Shown here: positions 51,901-63,800 of the stretch, in pieces
How positions within the stretch are numbered: the stretch's first letter is position 1
How the letters are laid out: each line of letters starts with the position of its first letter
Source: Micromonospora cathayae
GTDB lineage: Bacteria > Actinomycetota > Actinomycetes > Mycobacteriales > Micromonosporaceae
Direction of reading: 5' to 3'
Length of the DNA stretch: 64,000 nucleotides
NCBI RefSeq assembly: GCF_028993575.1
Contig: NZ_CP118615.1
Span: 5,237,001 to 5,301,000 of the forward strand
Made by a program: the position numbers and the translations under genes
Notes under the pieces: model-generated
Told to the model about the DNA's origin: nothing
The model's input: only the letters and a program-made list of their open reading frames with translations
Databases searched by the model: none

Positions 51901-53819
51901 GGCGTGGCCCGGTCCAGCACCACCTGGAAGGGTTCGCCGTCGACGGCGGCGTACACGGTGCGCAGCACCTCGTGCCGGGCGACCAGGTCACCGACGGCGG
52001 CGGTCAGCGCGGCCGGGTCGACCGGCCGGTCAAGACGCAGCACCACCGGGATGTTGTAGATCCGGCTGGCGCCGCCCATCTCGCCCAGGAACCACAGCCG
52101 TCGCTGCGCGTACGACAGCGGCAGCAGGTCGGGACGGGGTGTCCGGGTGAGCGGGGGCCGGACGCCGCCGGTCAGCGCGCCGATGCGGCGGTCCAGGCCG
52201 GCGACGGTGGGGGTGAGGAACAGGTCCCGCAGGCCGATCTCCACGCCGAGCACCGACCGGATCCGGTTGACCAGTTTGGTGGCGAGCAGGCTGTGGCCGC
52301 CGGTACGGAAGAAGTTGTCGTGCCGGCCGACCCGGTCGACGCCGAGCGCGGCGGCGAAGAGTCCGCAGAGGATCTCCTCGCGGGCGGTGAGCGGACCGTC
52401 GGCGGTCGGGGCGGCCGGTTCCCCGGCGGCGGCGGGCGCGGTGGTCCGGGCCAGCCGGTCGCGGCGCTCGGCGAGGCCGGCGCGTTCGGCGTCGGTGAGC
52501 ACGTCGAGGGTGCCGACCGGGGCGGTCGGGTCGGCGGCGACGGCCCGCAGCAGCCGCAGCAGCACCTCCAGCAGCAGCCGGGCGGTGGCCTCGTCGAACA
52601 GGTCGGTGGCGTGCTGGAACCACACCTCCACCCCGGCCGGCGCGCCGTCGTCGTCGCGGACCTCGGTGGCGACGACGGTCAGGTCGAACTTGGCGGAGTC
52701 GAGGGCGGCGGGGCGGACGGTGGCGGGCAGCTCACCGATCCGCAGCCCGGCCGGCGGTGCGGTGTCGACGGTGAGCATGACCTGGAAGAACGGGTGGTGG
52801 CCGAGCGACCGGGCCGGGTTCAGCCGCTCCACGACCAGGTCGAACGGGATCTCCTCGTGGGCGTACGCGGCCAGGTCGGCGTCCCGGACCCGGTCGACCA
52901 GCTCGACGAAGGCCGGGTCACCGGAGACGTCGGTGCGCAGCACCACCGTGTTGACGAAGAACCCGACCAGGTCGTGCAGGGCCTCGTCGGGCCGGCCGGC
53001 GACCGGCGCGCCGATCGGCACGTCGGGGCCCGCGCCGACCCGGGTCAGGGTGGCGGCCAGCGCGGCCTGCACCACCATGAACATGCTGGCCCGCCGGGTC
53101 CGGGTGAACTCGACCAGCCGGCGGTGCGTGCCGGCGTCCAGCCAGCCGGTGACGGTGCCGCCGCGCCGGGTCGGTTCGGTGGGGCGGGGCCGGTCCAGTG
53201 GCAGGTCGGTGACGGCGGGCAGGTCGGCGAGGGTGTCCCGCCACCAGGCGAGCTGCTGGGCGAGGACACTGTCCGGGTCGGTCTCCTCCCCCAGCAGGTC
53301 CTGCTGCCAGAGGGTGTAGTCGGCGTACTGCACCGGCAGCGGCTCCCAGCCGGGGGCGGTGCCGGCGGCGCGGGCCGCGTACGCGGTGGACAGGTCGCGC
53401 AGCAGCGGGCCGGTGGACGCGCCGTCGGTGGCGACGTGGTGCAGCAGCAGCACCAGCACCGACCGCTGCGGTCCGGTGACGAACAGCCGGACCCGCAGCG
53501 GCAGCTCGGCGGCGATGTCGAAGGTGCCGAGGGTGAACTCGGTGACCAGGGCGTCGGCGGCGTCCGGCGGGCAGTCGACCACGGCCACGTCGATGGCCGG
53601 GTCGGCCAGCACCCGCTGCACCGGTTCGCCGTCGACCGACGGGAAGACGGTGCGCAGCACCTCGTGCCGGGTCACCAGGTCGGCGACGGCGGCGGTCAAC
53701 GCGGCCCGGTCGGGTACCCCGGCCAGTTCCAGCACCACCGGCGCGTTGTACGTCGACGACGGGCCTTCCAGGCGGTTGAGGAACCACAGCCGCCGCTGCG
53801 CGTACGACAACGGGATCAC
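48999..53819 (-). CDS. NRPS-2: C-T-C-A*-T with a degenerate adenylation domain
   Basis: 1606 residues; GTG 53819 has AGGAGGAG six bases upstream and starts right at the C-domain motif SYAQRRLWF. Order: C1 2-440 (HHVATDG), T1 near 510 ([10 protein letters not shown]), C2 566-1010 (HHIASDG), A* 1020-1500, T2 near 1543 ([10 protein letters not shown]). A* keeps the domain outline and NRLARHL and LADGY landmarks, but core motifs have gone: TSGSTGxPKG is [16 protein letters not shown] is HGGVES, TGDL is TGDRAS, GRxDxQVKxRGxRIE is [11 protein letters not shown], and NGK is DGR. It should not adenylate. Both carriers (T1 without any A, T2 with A*) must therefore be charged in trans. No epimerase or TE. 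Confidence 0.93.
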   Translation of the reverse strand: MIPLSYAQRRLWFLNRLEGPSSTYNAPVVLELAGVPDRAALTAAVADLVTRHEVLRTVFPSVDGEPVQRVLADPAIDVAVVDCPPDAADALVTEFTLGTFDIAAELPLRVRLFVTGPQRSVLVLLLHHVATDGASTGPLLRDLSTAYAARAAGTAPGWEPLPVQYADYTLWQQDLLGEETDPDSVLAQQLAWWRDTLADLPAVTDLPLDRPRPTEPTRRGGTVTGWLDAGTHRRLVEFTRTRRASMFMVVQAALAATLTRVGAGPDVPIGAPVAGRPDEALHDLVGFFVNTVVLRTDVSGDPAFVELVDRVRDADLAAYAHEEIPFDLVVERLNPARSLGHHPFFQVMLTVDTAPPAGLRIGELPATVRPAALDSAKFDLTVVATEVRDDDGAPAGVEVWFQHATDLFDEATARLLLEVLLRLLRAVAADPTAPVGTLDVLTDAERAGLAERRDRLARTTAPAAAGEPAAPTADGPLTAREEILCGLFAAALGVDRVGRHDNFFRTGGHSLLATKLVNRIRSVLGVEIGLRDLFLTPTVAGLDRRIGALTGGVRPPLTRTPRPDLLPLSYAQRRLWFLGEMGGASRIYNIPVVLRLDRPVDPAALTAAVGDLVARHEVLRTVYAAVDGEPFQVVLDRATPEVTVLDTTAADLPRVIDTTTGHVFDLGADLPVRVWLVRVDDGSQLLVVVVHHIASDGWSTGPLLRDLATAYAARTAGTAPTWTPLPVQYADYTLWQRHGFGTADDPDSLLGRQLTHWRSALDGIPQVLDLPTDRPRPAVSSHRGDVVPFTLDARTHAAVLRVARDTGATVFMVLQAAFAALLSRSGAGTDIPIGTVVAGRTDEALDEVVGFFVNTLVLRTDVSGDPSFAELVARVRDTDLAAYDHQDLPFERLVEALEPARSTAHHPLVQVTLVLQNTGAPQPVDSALAGTDVPFDTGTAKFDLTLAVREDHDGATPRGIRGVLEYATDLFDADTATRLADRLGRLLRAATADPDTPVTDLDLLTTDEHHRFRGRHQPPAPTGTVTDRIAAHAAAAPDAVALVDGTHRIRYADLDADANRLARHLTALGVRRGDTVGVLLAPGVALPVAALAALRVGAAYLPLDPDLADGALAAHAATVTLAALLTTTGQAGRLAGLPAGRTVLLDADRWRDRPGTAPPAAGGSGDPAVVLVTAGTRTPRAVTWSHRALRTAADRVDSPAGQVWLPWARPGTDRFTVALWTALTGGATCVLPASTGPDPDRLAELVTAHRVTTLCVPAGLFAVLVDDHPTTLVRLRQVVTDGDPGSAAHLARARHRYPQLRLVATHGGVESGPWALARPVDTPPAGTVVPLAVDGRHCHVLDGRLRPVPVGVPGELYLCGPGLADGYPNRPGATAATFRPDPCDPAGGRMVPTGDRASRAADGTLRLHPPTVTVRGLPVDPVLVAATLTGHPAVRRATVVVRGDDLLAYVVPAGATVDAAELRRHVTQRLPEHLVPTEVVALPTLPLDPDGRLDPAALPDPAEAAARACRRDPRESLLRDLFSEVLDGRPVGVDDNFFRVGGHSLLAVRLVNRIRAALSVEITIRDVFQAPTVAALAERLAATVTEAAAPARPTLRRRSRAGSGTR

Positions 53820-53947
53820 GGAAAACTCCTCCTGCTCGACCACGACGTGACCGAACACAGGTCGCCTGCCGTGGAATCCATGGGTCGGCGGGCTCCCGGT
53901 CCCCGGCCCGGGCGGCCGGGGACCGGCGGGCACGCCGGTGGGTGGGG

Positions 53948-55777
53948 TCAGGCCGGGGCCGACGACTCCAGTCGGGACTCGATGGCGCGGGCCAGGTCAC
54001 GCAGCTTCGGGTTCTCGTAGACGGCCCGGACCGGCAGGCTCAGGCCCAGTTCGGCCCGGACCCTGGCGACCAGCTTGATGGCCAGCAGCGAGTGACCGCC
54101 CAGCTTGAAGAAGTTGTCGTCGGCGCTGATCGCGGGCGCGCCGAGCACGTGTGACCAGACCGCGGCGATGAGTTCCTCGACCCGCCCGGTGGGCCGCTCG
54201 CGGACCTCGGTGACCGGCACGGCGGCGGCGGTCGGCTCGGGCAGCGCGGCCCGGTCCAGCTTGCCGCTGTTGGTCAGCGGGAACCGGTCCAACGCGACGA
54301 ACGCGCCGGGCACCATGTACGTGGGCAGCTGCGCCGCCGCCCGCTCGCGCAGCGCCGCCGGGTCGACCGGTCCGGTGGCCCGGTGGTACGCGACCAGGGT
54401 CGCCTCCCCGGAGGCGTCCGGACGGACCACGACGGCGACCTCGGCGACGCCCGGGTGCCCGGCCAGCACGGCCTCGATCTCGCCCAGTTCGATCCGGTGG
54501 CCGCGTACCTTGACCTGGCCGTCGGCGCGGCCGACGAACTCCAGCCGCCCGTCGGGCAGTTGCCGGCACAGGTCTCCGGTGCGGTACATGCGTCGCCCGT
54601 CGGTGGCGTCCGGGTCGGCGACGAACCGCTCCGCGGTCAGCCCGGGACGTCGGCGGTAGCCGCGCCCCACCCGGGAGCCGGCCAGGTACAGGTCACCGAC
54701 CTCGCCGGGGGCGACCGGGGTGAGGGTGTCGTCGAGCAGCCGCAGGGCGAGTCCGGGCAGCACGGTGCCGATGTGCGGGGCCAGGTCGCCGGTGATCCAG
54801 CCGGCGGTGGCGTCGACGGTGCACTCGGTGGGGCCGTACACGTTGACCGCCCGCAGCACCCCGGCGTCGACCAGCTCGGCGAGCCGCCGCCACAGGGTCG
54901 GGCTGATCGCCTCGCCGCCGACGATCAGGGTCAGCGGTCGGCCCTCGGCGGCCCGGGTGGAGTCGGCCAGGTGCGCCAGCAGCGGGTCGGCGTGCGACGG
55001 GGTGATGTCCAGGTCGGTCAGCGCCCGCTCCTCGACCAGCGCGGCGAGCAGCGCCGGGTCGGTGCGGGTCTGCTCGTCGAGCATGACGATGGTGTCGCCC
55101 CGGCAGATCCGTACCCACTGCTGCACGGACGCGTCGAACGACGGGGAGGCGTTCCAGCCGACCACGCCGGCCCGGTCCCGGACGATGCCGGTGGACTCCA
55201 GTTCGGCCAGCAGGCCGGCTGCCGCGCCCCGGCTGATCTCGACGCCCTTGGGGCGGCCGGTGGAACCGGAGGTGTAGATGACGTAGGCGAGGGTGTCCGG
55301 GGTGACCGGCACCGGCCGGTACCCGTCGACCGCCGGCCGGGCGGCGAGCGCGGCCACGGTGGTCTGCGGTACGTCGTCGGCCAGCGGTGCGGCGTCCGGG
55401 TCGGCGACGGGGTCGGCGGCCGGGTCGGCGACCACCAGCAGGTCCACGCCCGCGTCGGTGACCAGGTACCGCCGCCGCTCGGCGGGCAGCTTCGGGTCGA
55501 CCGGCAGGTAGGCGGCCCCGGCGGTGAGCGTGCCGAGCAGGGCGGCGACCAGGTCGACGCCGCGCGGCAGGCAGAGCGCCACCACCGACTCGGGGCCGAC
55601 GCCCCGGGCGGTGAGGGCGGCGGCGATCCGGGCGGCCCGGTCCCGCAGCTCGGCGAAGGTGACGGTGGTGTCGCCGGAGACCACGGCGACCCGGTCGGCG
55701 GGGGCCCCCGCGAACCGGTCCAGCAGGTCCCGGCCGGCGGTGGCCGCGACGGGGGTTTCCACGACGGCGCTGGTCAT
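53948..55777 (-). CDS. Stand-alone A-T didomain, Gln/Glu-like specificity code
   Basis: 609 residues. A domain 15-515 with [15 protein letters not shown] near 170, FDASVQQW near 205, [14 protein letters not shown] near 310, [34 protein letters not shown] and [11 protein letters not shown]; all core motifs intact. T domain near 562 ([10 protein letters not shown]). The code read by eye is D-A-Q-D-I-G-V-V-D-K, close to codes reported for Gln/Glu (and some Lys-type) domains. It lacks a C domain and is encoded next to an oxygenase, the arrangement used to hydroxylate an amino acid on a carrier before transfer. It may then supply the A-less modules of NRPS-2. ATG 55777 lies nine bases after the oxygenase stop. 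Confidence 0.92.
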   Translation of the reverse strand: MTSAVVETPVAATAGRDLLDRFAGAPADRVAVVSGDTTVTFAELRDRAARIAAALTARGVGPESVVALCLPRGVDLVAALLGTLTAGAAYLPVDPKLPAERRRYLVTDAGVDLLVVADPAADPVADPDAAPLADDVPQTTVAALAARPAVDGYRPVPVTPDTLAYVIYTSGSTGRPKGVEISRGAAAGLLAELESTGIVRDRAGVVGWNASPSFDASVQQWVRICRGDTIVMLDEQTRTDPALLAALVEERALTDLDITPSHADPLLAHLADSTRAAEGRPLTLIVGGEAISPTLWRRLAELVDAGVLRAVNVYGPTECTVDATAGWITGDLAPHIGTVLPGLALRLLDDTLTPVAPGEVGDLYLAGSRVGRGYRRRPGLTAERFVADPDATDGRRMYRTGDLCRQLPDGRLEFVGRADGQVKVRGHRIELGEIEAVLAGHPGVAEVAVVVRPDASGEATLVAYHRATGPVDPAALRERAAAQLPTYMVPGAFVALDRFPLTNSGKLDRAALPEPTAAAVPVTEVRERPTGRVEELIAAVWSHVLGAPAISADDNFFKLGGHSLLAIKLVARVRAELGLSLPVRAVYENPKLRDLARAIESRLESSAPA

Positions 55778-55785
55778 GGTGGCCC

Positions 55786-56823
55786 TCACTTCCCGTACGG
55801 GGTGGCCGAGGGGGCGGTCTGCGGCTGGCAGTCGGCCAACGCCACCTCGTCGCCCATCGCCACCACGATCTTCCGGGCGCCGGTGAACGCCTCCCGGCCG
55901 TGCGCGCAGGCGATGTTGTCGACCAGCATCACGTCGCCGGCCTGCCAGGTCTCCCGGACGGTCACCTCGTCGTACACCCGGTTGATGGTGGCGACCTCCT
56001 CGGCGGTGAGCGGCGTGCCGTCCCCGAGGTACGTGTCGAACGGCAGGCCGTCGTCGCCGTACGTGTCCAGCAGCACGTCGCGGACGTCGGCGTCGAGGGA
56101 GTGCCGGTTCCAGAAGGCGTAGTGGTTGAACCAGCTCCGTTCGCCGCTGACCGGGTGGGTGACGATCGCCGAGCGGCGCTGCCGGGTCCGCAGCTCCCCC
56201 TCGGCCAGCCACTCGTACCCGATGACGTTGGCCCGGCAGTACGCCTCGACGGCGGCCGGGTCCTCGGTGGCGAAGCTGGTCTGCCAGGGCAGCCCGGCCA
56301 GTTCGGAGAAGTTGCGGACCAGCAGCCAGCCGTAGGTGGCGAACCGGTCGCGCAGATCGGCGGGGATACGACGGAGCGCCTCGCGCATGTCGCCGACGGT
56401 GGTCGCGCCGCCGGTCTCCGGGGCGATCAGGCAGCCGAACATCAGGGTGCCGGGGAAGTCGAGGGTGTAGCTGTTCTCGTTGTGCAGCCGGATCGGCTGG
56501 ATGGCGGGCAGGTCGGTGGACGAGAACACGCCCGCGCCGAAGTCGGTACGCGGGGTGGCCTTCTCCCGGTAGCTGGTGGGCTGCGGCATCAGCACGTCGC
56601 GGATCCGGGCGAAGTCGGCGGTGTCGGCGATGCCCAGGCCCCGGACGAACAGGCTGCCGGAGCGGAGCAGTTCGGCCCGGATGGCGGTGCGGTGGGCGGT
56701 GGCCCAGTCGACCGCCTCGTCCATGGTGGCCAGCGGCGGCGTGACGAGGATGGCGGGTTTGCCCGGCTCGTGCCGGACGTCGAGCGTGGCGGTGGTGGTC
56801 TCCGCCTGGAGTGTGGGTGACAT
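55786..56823 (-). CDS. Fe(II)/2-oxoglutarate-dependent oxygenase (clavaminate synthase / TauD-like)
   Basis: 345 residues. The double-stranded beta-helix iron ligands are IRLHNENSY near 150 (HxE type, as in AsnO/VioC) and the distal His in [12 protein letters not shown] near 303, followed by an Arg ([11 protein letters not shown]) for 2-oxoglutarate. [16 protein letters not shown] near 208 is characteristic of the SyrP/TauD-like group in NRPS clusters. It probably performs beta-hydroxylation of an amino acid, either free or on the adjacent A-T protein. ATG 56823 has GGAGG upstream. Substrate is inferred as glutamine/glutamate from the neighbouring A domain; hydroxylation rather than desaturation is the default expectation. 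Confidence 0.9.
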   Translation of the reverse strand: MSPTLQAETTTATLDVRHEPGKPAILVTPPLATMDEAVDWATAHRTAIRAELLRSGSLFVRGLGIADTADFARIRDVLMPQPTSYREKATPRTDFGAGVFSSTDLPAIQPIRLHNENSYTLDFPGTLMFGCLIAPETGGATTVGDMREALRRIPADLRDRFATYGWLLVRNFSELAGLPWQTSFATEDPAAVEAYCRANVIGYEWLAEGELRTRQRRSAIVTHPVSGERSWFNHYAFWNRHSLDADVRDVLLDTYGDDGLPFDTYLGDGTPLTAEEVATINRVYDEVTVRETWQAGDVMLVDNIACAHGREAFTGARKIVVAMGDEVALADCQPQTAPSATPYGK

Positions 56824-56855
56824 CGGGATCCTCCTGGAGGGGGTGTCGGGGTGGG

Positions 56856-57686
56856 TCAGGCGGCTTCGGCCCGGACGGTGTCGCCGTCGAGGACCCCGGT
56901 GACGATGGACAGGAAGTCGTCCAGCTGGTCCTGGAAGTAGAAGTGGCCGCCGGGCATGACGCGGGTGGTGACCGGGCCGGTGGTGACGTCGGCCCAGCGG
57001 TCCAGCGCCCCGGCCGGCACCACCGGGTCGACGGTGCCGCCGACCACGGTCACCGGGCAGGCCAGCGGCGCGGCCGGGGCCGCCTGGTACGCGTCGTCGA
57101 TGGCGAAGTCGGCGCGGATCGACGGGAGGACGAGTTCCCGCAGCTCCGGCTCGTCGAGGATGCCGTCGTCGGTGCCGCCGCGCGACGTGATCGCGTCGAC
57201 CAGGGCGTCGTCGTCGAGCTGGTCCGGGTACACCTTGCTGGGGTTGGGCAGGAACGGCGCCCGGCAGGCCGACGCGACCAGGGCGCGCGGCGGGCGGCCG
57301 GCGGCGGTCAGCGCGCGGGTCACCTCGTACGCGACCAGGGAGCCCATGCTGTGCCCGAGCACCACCAGGTCGTCGGTGTCGGCGGGCAGGCAGGCCAGGA
57401 TCGGGTCGACCAGGTCGGCCATGGTCTCCGGCAGCGGCTCGCTGAACCGGGCCCCCCGGCCCGGGTACTGGCCGATCAGCAGCCGCACGTCGGCGGGGAG
57501 CAGGTCCCGCCACGGGGCGTAGGCGTGCGCGTTGCCACCGGCGTGCGGCAGCACCAGCAGCGCGGTACGGGGGGTGGCGTCACCGTCGAGCACCCACACG
57601 ACGTCGTCGGGGGCGGGCGACGGGTACCGGTCCGGCGTTGCCGAGCCGGCGTTCGGGTCGCGGGCAGGGTCCACGGTGCGCTCCAT
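56856..57686 (-). CDS. Type II thioesterase
   Basis: 276 residues of alpha/beta-hydrolase fold, GrsT family: [21 protein letters not shown] near residue 44, the nucleophile elbow [15 protein letters not shown] near 108, [13 protein letters not shown] near 214 (Asp) and [14 protein letters not shown] near 242 (His). It clears misprimed carrier domains in NRPS assembly. It lies between NRPS-1 and the oxygenase. The interval upstream (57687-57861) has a 44-base purine tract on the plus strand, i.e. pyrimidines on the coding strand, and no clear ribosome site before the ATG at 57686, so a start further downstream is possible. Confidence 0.92.
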   Translation of the reverse strand: MERTVDPARDPNAGSATPDRYPSPAPDDVVWVLDGDATPRTALLVLPHAGGNAHAYAPWRDLLPADVRLLIGQYPGRGARFSEPLPETMADLVDPILACLPADTDDLVVLGHSMGSLVAYEVTRALTAAGRPPRALVASACRAPFLPNPSKVYPDQLDDDALVDAITSRGGTDDGILDEPELRELVLPSIRADFAIDDAYQAAPAAPLACPVTVVGGTVDPVVPAGALDRWADVTTGPVTTRVMPGGHFYFQDQLDDFLSIVTGVLDGDTVRAEAA

Positions 57687-57861
57687 TCGTCGACGCGCGG
57701 GCAGGAGAAAAGGGAATGGGGAAAGGAGAGAAAGGGGAATGGGTGGTGCCGGCGGTGCGGCACGTCGGTGGTCCCATTCGTGTTTCGAGGCTATCGGCGT
57801 TCCGGGTGGTGGAGCGGCAGTACGCGGGGCAGGTTGTGCCTGGTACCGCCGCTGGATCCGG

Positions 57862-60800
57862 TCACGGGGTGGGGCCGCCGGTGGGCAGCCGGTTCCCCGC
57901 GTCGGTGCGGCGGCGCAGCACCGGCCGGGCCCTGGTCGGTGCGGCGGCCGGGAGCTGCCCGGTGAGGGTGGCGATGGTGGGGGCCTGGAAGATGTCCCGG
58001 ATGGACAGCTCGACGCCGAGCACGGTGCGGGCCCGGGAGGCGAGGCGGGCGGCGAGCAGGGAGTGCCCGCCCAGGTCGAAGAAGTCGTCGTCGATGCTGA
58101 CCGCCGGCAAACCGAGGACCTCGGCGTACAGGCCGCACAGGATCTCCTCCCGGGCGTCCCGGGCCGGCCGGCCGGTGCCGGCGGTGGCGGTGAACTCCGG
58201 CTCCGGCAACGCCCGCCGGTCGAGCTTCCCGTTCGCCGTCAACGGCATCCGCTCCAACACCACCACCGCCGACGGCACCATGTGCTCCGGCAACCGCTGC
58301 CGCAACCACGACCGTACGTCCTGGCCGTTCAGGGCCTGTCCCGCCTCGGGCACCAGGTAGCCGACCAGGCGCATGGTGCCGGTCGGGTCCGGGCCGGCGA
58401 GCACCGCCGCCTGCGCCACCAGGTCGTGTGACAGTAGCGCGGCTTCGATCTCGCCCGGCTCGACCCGGAAACCGCGTACCTTGACCTGGCCGTCGACCCG
58501 ACCGACGAACTCCAACACCCCGTCGGCCGTCCACCTCGCCAGGTCACCGGTGCGGTACAGGCGCTCACCCGGACCACCGAACGGATCCGCCACGAACCGC
58601 TCCGCGGTCAGGCCGGGTCGGTTCAGGTACCCGTGGGCGAGGCCGATCCCGGCCAGGTACACCTCACCGACGACGCCCACCGGGACCGGGCGGAGCCGGT
58701 CGTCGAGCAGGTACGCGCGTTTGTTGGCGACCGCCCGGCCGACGGGCACCGACGCGCCGGTCAGGTCTTCGGGGACGTCGTAGGTGGTGGTGAAGCCCAT
58801 CGACTCCGCCGGACCGTACCCGTTCGCCACCCGCAGATCCGGATACAACGCCAACGCCTTCGCCACATGACCCACCGACGCCGGCTCACCACCCGTGAAC
58901 GCCACCCGCACCCCGTCGAACACCTGCGGATACTCATCCACCAACAGATTGAACAAACCCGACGACAACTGCAGCATCGACACCCGATGCTCGGCCACCA
59001 ACGACGCGATCAACCCCGGCTCCGGACGCTGACCCGACTGCAACACCGTGCAACCCCCGAACACCAACGCACCCCAGAACTCCAACGAGAACGCATCCCA
59101 CGACACCGGCGAACACTGCAAGAACACCTCCCCCGCACCGAACGACGCATACCCCTGACCCACCACCGAACCCACCAACGCCCGATGCGACGACACCACA
59201 CCCTTCGGCACACCCGTCGACCCCGACGTGAACATCACACACGCCACATCACCCGCGTCGACCCGGACGTCCAGGTCGGTGTCAGGGTGCGCGGCGATCG
59301 TGTCGGCGTCGGCGTCCACCCGCACCACGGGACAGGTCGCGGAGACCCGGGACGCCAGCGTGGACCGGGACACCAGCGCGGCGGCCCGCGTCTCGGCGAG
59401 CACCCAACCCAGTCGCTCGTCCGGGAACTCCGGGTCCAGCACCGAGTACCCGGCACCGCTCTTCACCACCGCCAACAAGGCAACCGCGAAGTCCACACCC
59501 CGCTCCAACAACACCCCCACCACATCACCACGCCGCACCCCACACGACACCAGATGCCGGGCCAACCGGTTCGCCCGCGCATCCACCTCCCGGTACGACA
59601 ACCGCACCCCGTCACCCACCACCGCCACCGCGTCCGGAGCCTCCGCCACCCGCGCGGCGAACAACACGTGCAGCGGCAGATCCGGCACCGCGACAGCGGT
59701 CGCGTTCCAGTCGTGGACGACTGCCCGGTGCTCGGCGGCGTCGAGGGCGTCGATGGTGTCGACGGGCAGCTCCGGGTCGGCGGTGGCCTGGGCCAAGACC
59801 CGGAGCAGGGCGGCGAGCAGGCGTTCGACGGTGGACCGGTCGAGGATCGCGGCCCGGTACAGCAGCGCCCCACCGATGCCGGCGTCCCCCTCGTCCCGGA
59901 GCAGGAACTCGAGGTCGAACTTGGCGGTGCCGGTGTCCACCACGCCACCCCGGCCGACCCGCAGGCCGGGCAGCCGGAACGTGCCGTCGGCGGCGTCGTC
60001 CAGCGCCAGGCAGACCTGGAACAGCGGGTGCCGGGCGAGGGTGCGGACCGGGTTGAGGGCCTCCAGCAGCAGGTCGAACGGCAGTTCCTGGTGGGCGAAG
60101 GCGTCCAGGTCGGTGGCGCGTACCCGGCCCAGCAGGTCCGCGAAGGACGGGTTCCCGGAGGTGTCGGTCCGCAGCACGAGGGTGTTGACGAAGAAGCCCA
60201 CCAGGGCGTCGAGGGCCTCGTCGGAGCGGCCGGCGACCGGGGTGCCGATCGGTACGTCGGTGCCGGCGCCGAACCGGGTCAGGGTCAGCGCGAGGGCGGC
60301 CTGGAGCACCATGAACGGGGTGCACCGCTGCTGGCGGGCCAGCGCGCCGATCCGGCGGGCCAGGTCGGGTTCGATCCGTACCGGCACCGCGCCGCCCCGG
60401 TGGTCGGCGGTCGCCGGCCGGGGCCGGTCCAGCGGCAGGCCGAGTTCCTCGGGGATGCCGGCGAGGGTGTCCCGCCAGAAGGCGAGGTCGGTGGCGTGCA
60501 CGCTGTCCGGGTCGGTCGGGTCGCCGAGCATGGCGCGCTGCCAGAGGGTGTAGTCGGCGTACTGGACGGGCAGCGGAGCCCAGTCGGGGGCGCGGCCGGC
60601 GCGGCGGGCGGCGTACGCGGTCGCCAGGTCGGCGAAGAGCGGCCGTAGGGACTGGCCGTCGGTGGCGATGTGGTGCAGCAGGATCAGCAGTACCCGGTCG
60701 TCGTCGCCGAGGTCGAGGAGGGTGACCCGCAGCGGTGGTGCGGCGCTCAGGTCGAAGACGTGGCCGGCGGCCTCGGCGAGCTGCCGGTCGAGGTCGTCCG

Positions 60801-63800
60801 GGCTGGTCCGCCGGTGGTCGACGGTGACCGGGGCCGGGTCGAGGATCCGCTGGTACGGTTCGCCGTCGACGGTGGTGACGACGGTCCGCAGCACCTCGTG
60901 CCGTGCGGTGAGGTCGGTCAGGGCGAGTTCCAGGGCGGGCACGTCCAGGTCACCGGTGAGCCGGACGGCGAGCGGGACGTTGTAGGCGGCGCTGCCCCCA
61001 CCGTGCAGGGAGTCGACGAGCCAGAGCCGCCGTTGCGCGTACGACAGGGGGATGCGCTCGCCGCGCGGCGCGGCGGTGACGGCGGGGCGCGGCCGGGCGC
61101 GGCCGGTGGTGGCGAGGTGTTCGGTGAGGGTGGCGATGGTGGGCGCCTGGAAGATGTCCCGGATGGACAACTCGACGCCCAGGACGGTGCGGGCCCGGGA
61201 GGCGAGGCGCGCGGCCAGCAGGGAGTGCCCGCCCAGGTCGAAGAAGTCGTCGTCGATGCTCACCGCCGGCAAACCGAGGACCTCGGCGTACAGGCCGCAC
61301 AGGATCTCCTCCCGGGCGTCCCGGGCCGGCCGGCCGGTGCCGGCGGTGGCGGTGAACTCCGGCTCCGGCAACGCCCGCCGGTCGAGCTTCCCGTTCGCCG
61401 TCAACGGCATCCGCTCCAACACCACCACCGCCGACGGCACCATGTGCTCCGGCAACCGCTGCCGCAACCACGACCGCACATCCTGACCGTCGACCGGCGT
61501 ACCGGATTCCGCGACCACGTACCCGACCAGGCGCATCGTGCCGGTCGGGTCCGCACCCGCGAGCACCGCCGCCTGCGCCACCAGGTCGTGTGTCAGCAAC
61601 GCCGCTTCGATCTCGCCCGGCTCGACCCGGAAACCGCGTACCTTGACCTGACCGTCGACCCGACCGACGAACTCCAACACCCCGTCGGCCGTCCACCTCG
61701 CCAGGTCACCGGTGCGGTACAGCCGCTCACCCGGACCACCGAACGGATCCGCCACGAACCGCTCCGCCGTCAACCCCGGCCGCTTCAGGTAACCGTGCGC
61801 GAGACCGATCCCGGCCAGGTACACCTCACCGACCACCCCGACCGGCACCGGCCGCAGCCGCCGGTCCAGCACGTAGGCCCGCTTGTTCGCGACCGGCCCA
61901 CCCACCGGAACGGACGCTCCGCTGATGTCGGCCGGAATGTCGTACGTGGTGGTGAAGCCCATCGACTCCGCCGGACCGTACCCGTTCGCCACCCGCAACC
62001 CCGGACACCGACCCACGATCCGCGCCACATGACCCACCGACGCCGGCTCACCACCCGTGAACGCCACCCGCACCCCGTCGAACACCTGCGGATACTCATC
62101 CACCAACAGATTGAACAAACCCGACGACAACTGCAGCATCGACACCCCGTGCTCGGCCACCAACGACGCGATCAACCCCGGCTCCGGACGCTGACCCGAC
62201 TGCAACACCGTCGTGCCACCGAACACCAACGCACCCCAGAACTCCAACGAGAACGCATCCCACGACACCGGCGAACACTGCAAGAACACCTCCCCCGCAC
62301 CGAACGACGCATACCCCTGACCCACCACCGAACCCACCAACGCCCGATGCGACGACACCACACCCTTCGGCACACCCGTCGACCCCGACGTGAACATCAC
62401 ACACGCCACATCACCCGGGTCCACGGCCACCGCCAGCGGGGAGTCCGCGCACCCGGCGATGGCCTCGGCGTCCGTGTCGACCGCCACCACCACCGGTCCG
62501 GCGGCGAGCCGCCCGGCGAGCGTCGCCCGGGTCACCACCGCCGGCGCGCCGGTCTCGTCGAGCACCCGGTGCAGCCGTTCGTCCGGGAACTCCGGGTCCA
62601 GTACCGAGTACCCGGCACCGGTCTTCACCACCGCCAACAAGGCAACCGCGAAATCGACACCCCGCTCCAACAACACCCCCACCACATCACCACGCCGCAC
62701 CCCACGGGAGACAAGATGCCGCGCCAACCGGTTCGCCCGCGCATCCACCTCCCGATACGACAACGACACCCCCTCACCCACCACCGCCACCGCATCCGGA
62801 GCCTCGGCCACCCGGGACGCGAACAACTCACCCAACGACACGTCCGGCACCGGTACCGCCGTCGCGTTCCAGTCGTGCAGGACGCGGTCCCGGTCGGCCG
62901 GGTCGAGGGGATCGATCCCGGCGACCGGCCGGCCGGGCCGGGCGGTCATCGCGGCCAGCGTCCGGTGGAAGGTGTGCTGGTAGGCGTCGAGGTCGACGGC
63001 GTGGCGGTGGGCGGTGTCCACGCTGACGTCGACCCGCAGGCCGCCGTCGGGGTGGTGGGTGACGGTGAGGGCCAGGTCCTCGACGGTGCCGCCGGTGGAG
63101 ATGAGGTGGTGCAGGGCCGGCAGGCCGGCGAAGTGGTCGTGCTCGTCGCCGGCCACGATGTTGACCACCGGCCCGAACTCGCGGCGGCCGTCGGTGGGCC
63201 AGTCCAGGTCGTGCAGCAGGTCGGCGGAGTCGTACCGCTGGTGCCACTGGGCGCGCAGGGTCTGCTTGGCGACCCGGGCGGCGAGGGCCTCGGCGGTCTC
63301 GGTGGGATCGATCCGGCAGCGCAGCGGCAGGATGTTCGCCATCATCCCGGGCGCGCCGACGGCCGCCGGGCTGAGCCGGCCGGGCACCGGAAGGCTGAGC
63401 AGCACGTCGTCGTCGCCGGACCACAGGTGCCGGTGCACCACGGCGGCGGTGATCAGGGCCTGCTGCCAGGTCACCCCGGCACGCTCGGCGAACCGGCGCA
63501 GCCGGTCGAACCCGTCGGTGTCGAGACGGGAGACCTGTCGGGTGACCCGGTTGGCGGGCTTCTCCGGCGACAGCGGGCCGGCCGGGTAGGCGGCGTCGGC
63601 CATCAGTTTCCGCCAGTACGCGGCGTCGCGCTGCTGGGCGCGGGAACCGGCGTACCGGTCCTGCTCGTCGCGCATGGCGGTGAACGAGCCGAGCGGCGCG
63701 CCGGTGGCGGGACGGCCCTCGACCAGCGCGGTGTACAGCTCGGCCCCCCGGCGGCGGATCACGGTGGAGGTGTAGCCGTCGTGGATGAGGTGGTGGGCCC

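Noticed and set aside
57960..62835. Near-identical 3.16-kb-offset repeats considered as a mobile element or transposon copies
   Set aside because: They stay in frame within one NRPS gene, align with A-T domain borders and contain no transposase; domain duplication explains them.
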